From: Mucilaginibacter flavidus
GTDB lineage: Bacteria > Bacteroidota > Bacteroidia > Sphingobacteriales > Sphingobacteriaceae
NCBI RefSeq assembly: GCF_024055575.1
Contig: NZ_JAMXOE010000024.1
Location: forward strand, 34,971 to 98,970
Direction: 5' to 3'
Length of the DNA: 64,000 bases
Positions 62,909 through 64,000 of the stretch are shown here, in pieces (the stretch's first letter is position 1; each line of letters opens with the position of its first letter). The translations under genes were made by a program, and so were the position numbers. The notes beneath the pieces were generated by a model that searched no databases, had not been told where the DNA came from, and saw only the letters and a list, made by a program, of their open reading frames with translations.

Positions 62909-62972
62909 TGTATTTTTAAAATAAGTTGCGTGTATTTGTAAATAGTTGCAGTAAGTATAAAATATCTATTAC

Positions 62973-62980
62973 TATATTTG
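62973..62980 (+). promoter_or_regulatory. -7 box for the RRM gene
   Basis: TATATTTG fits TAnnTTTG exactly. TTG at 62946-62948 is a -33 candidate with a 24-base spacer, slightly long. It predicts a leader of about 50 bases before the ATG at 63038. Confidence 0.5.
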
Positions 62981-63037
62981 ATGTTAATAAAAGGTGGTGA
63001 GCAAAAAGTAGACTTGCCCGTAATAAATTAAATTTTG

Positions 63038-63442
63038 ATGAACATATTCGTAGGAAGTCTTCCTTTCTCATTAGAGGAAGCCGATTTAAAAGAGCTTTTC
63101 GAAGCCTATGGTGAAGTTAGCACCGTTAAATTAATTAGTGACAGGGAAACCGGCAGAAGCAAGGGTTTCGGCTTTGTTGAAATGCCAGACGATGAGGCTG
63201 CTCAGAAAGCCATCACCGGCTTAAACGGCGCTGATGTTAAAGGCAGGTCAATTGCAGTTAGCCAGGCTGAAGAAAAGAAACGCGACGATCGCAGAGGCGG
63301 CGGCGGCGGCGGTTATGGTGGCAACCGCGGTGGCGGTGGTGGCTATGGCGGCGGCGGTGGCAACCGTGGTGGTAGTGGCGGCGGTGGCGGCTACTCAAGG
63401 GACAACAACCGTGGCGGTGGCGGCGGTGGTAGCCGTTGGTAA
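63038..63442 (+). CDS. RRM RNA-binding protein with Gly-rich tail
   Basis: The protein has 134 residues from the ATG at 63038 (a TTG precedes it). It has one RRM domain with RNP2 IFVGSL (3-8) and RNP1 KGFGFVEM (42-49), then about 50 residues rich in Gly/Arg/Tyr (RGGGGGGYGGNRGGGG). It resembles bacterial cold-inducible RNA chaperones, acts in the cytosol and binds single-stranded RNA. The gene is monocistronic. Confidence 0.93.
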   Translation: MNIFVGSLPFSLEEADLKELFEAYGEVSTVKLISDRETGRSKGFGFVEMPDDEAAQKAITGLNGADVKGRSIAVSQAEEKKRDDRRGGGGGGYGGNRGGGGGYGGGGGNRGGSGGGGGYSRDNNRGGGGGGSRW

Positions 63443-63458
63443 TATAAAATACAAGTAA

Positions 63459-63487
63459 AGGGCCTGCCCGCCAGGGTGCGCCTTTTA
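63459..63487 (+). terminator. Possible terminator after the RRM gene
   Basis: AAAGG and CCTTT form the outer stem and CCTG/CAGG the inner stem around CCCGC, followed by a short T-rich stretch. It is irregular, so confidence is modest. Confidence 0.4.
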
Positions 63488-64000
63488 CTCTCTATCTACC
63501 TGTGTAAGCAAACTCACAATTTGCAGTGCTTTTAGTCCTTTAGGTCTTTCAGTGGCTTGCCTTTGGTTTTTGTATACTAAACCTTGTTAAGCTGGTAATT
63601 GTTTAAATTACCGGGATGTGTTTCCTACGCTTTTTTGGTGCGGATGGTAAACACCTGGTCCGGTCAATCTTAAATTGATCGGGGTTGAGGTTATTTTCTT
63701 GAAATTTTTATCATTCAATATTCATTATTGAGGATTCGCACTTGCTTTGCCTGTTTTGTATCCAATCCATCAAGCTTTCGTAGTTTTAATCTTGCGAATT
63801 AAGGCGCCCGTGTGTAAATTAATGTGAGTTCGATATAAGAACACGATCCTTTAAGCTGCGGGTAAAACCACAAGAGCTGGTCTTCGCCTCACCCTGCCCT
63901 CTCCAAAGAGTAATAGCCTATCATTAGACAGGGGCAATAATTGGTAAGGCACATTTATTAATTAATATGTCGAATATCGATTTGTTACCCCGGTAATTAT
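63488..64000. other. Non-coding right end, no gene seen
   Basis: These 513 bases show no open frame of useful length on either strand. CTCACCCTGCCCTCTCCAAAG near 63890 resembles part of a common dispersed repeat. Confidence 0.4.

Overview
The window looks like chromosomal DNA of a Sphingobacteriaceae-type Bacteroidota, most like Mucilaginibacter or Pedobacter (inference from gene content). The evidence is a SusC/SusD pair with extracytoplasmic glycosidases, a gliding-type T9SS C-terminal domain, a DUF3943 protein, a HigB/HigA pair, TAnnTTTG-type -7 promoter boxes, and little Shine-Dalgarno signal. About 46 protein genes are supported. No rRNA, tRNA, CRISPR array, phage or insertion-sequence transposase was seen.

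Layout. 1-5.3 kb: edge-truncated YbhN-like membrane protein, short-chain dehydrogenase, DUF1003 protein, lone ABC ATPase, and an Lrp regulator followed by an EamA exporter. 5.6-14.7 kb: small membrane protein, type-B carboxylesterase, membrane-anchored metallophosphoesterase, secreted Ig-repeat protein with a T9SS tail, rhomboid protease, M1 peptidase. 14.9-38.3 kb: a large glycan-utilisation-like region. It has a NUDIX-type sugar regulator divergent from a GH3 beta-glucosidase, then SusC/SusD, a 1193-residue FG-GAP/ASPIC lipoprotein, a vanadium-haloperoxidase-family lipoprotein, two paralogous cytochrome c/FG-GAP proteins, a GH2 exo-glycosidase and two homologous lipoproteins of unknown function. 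38.4-43 kb: membrane-bound AraC-type regulator, flavin amine oxidase, HigBA toxin-antitoxin, GH8 hydrolase. 43.1-50 kb: LysR regulator divergent from a TolC/RND/adaptor efflux operon. 50.1-57.2 kb: RecO, diacylglycerol kinase, MMPL-type exporter, atypical SDR protein, DUF3943 protein, PhyH dioxygenase. 57.3-63.4 kb: AraC regulator, a 1.1 kb repeat field, GH13 amylase, esterase, GreA-like protein, RRM RNA-binding protein.

Most likely joint function. The NUDIX regulator, beta-glucosidase and SusCD share a near-identical 17-base palindromic site (15691-15707 and 18602-18618), so they are probably one regulon for importing and degrading a glycan. The FG-GAP/ASPIC, haloperoxidase-like and cytochrome c genes directly downstream look like an envelope-anchored, possibly oxidative, accessory module with no clear described role. 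This is the best candidate for a new system.

The other notable layer is non-coding. Many intergenic regions hold different short-motif repeats that fold back on themselves, often between convergent genes, and some of them run into coding sequence. At 58.4-59.24 kb there are five 43-base elements of identical architecture in two orientations, plus a nested palindrome. All functional calls come from reading the sequence; no database search was run.
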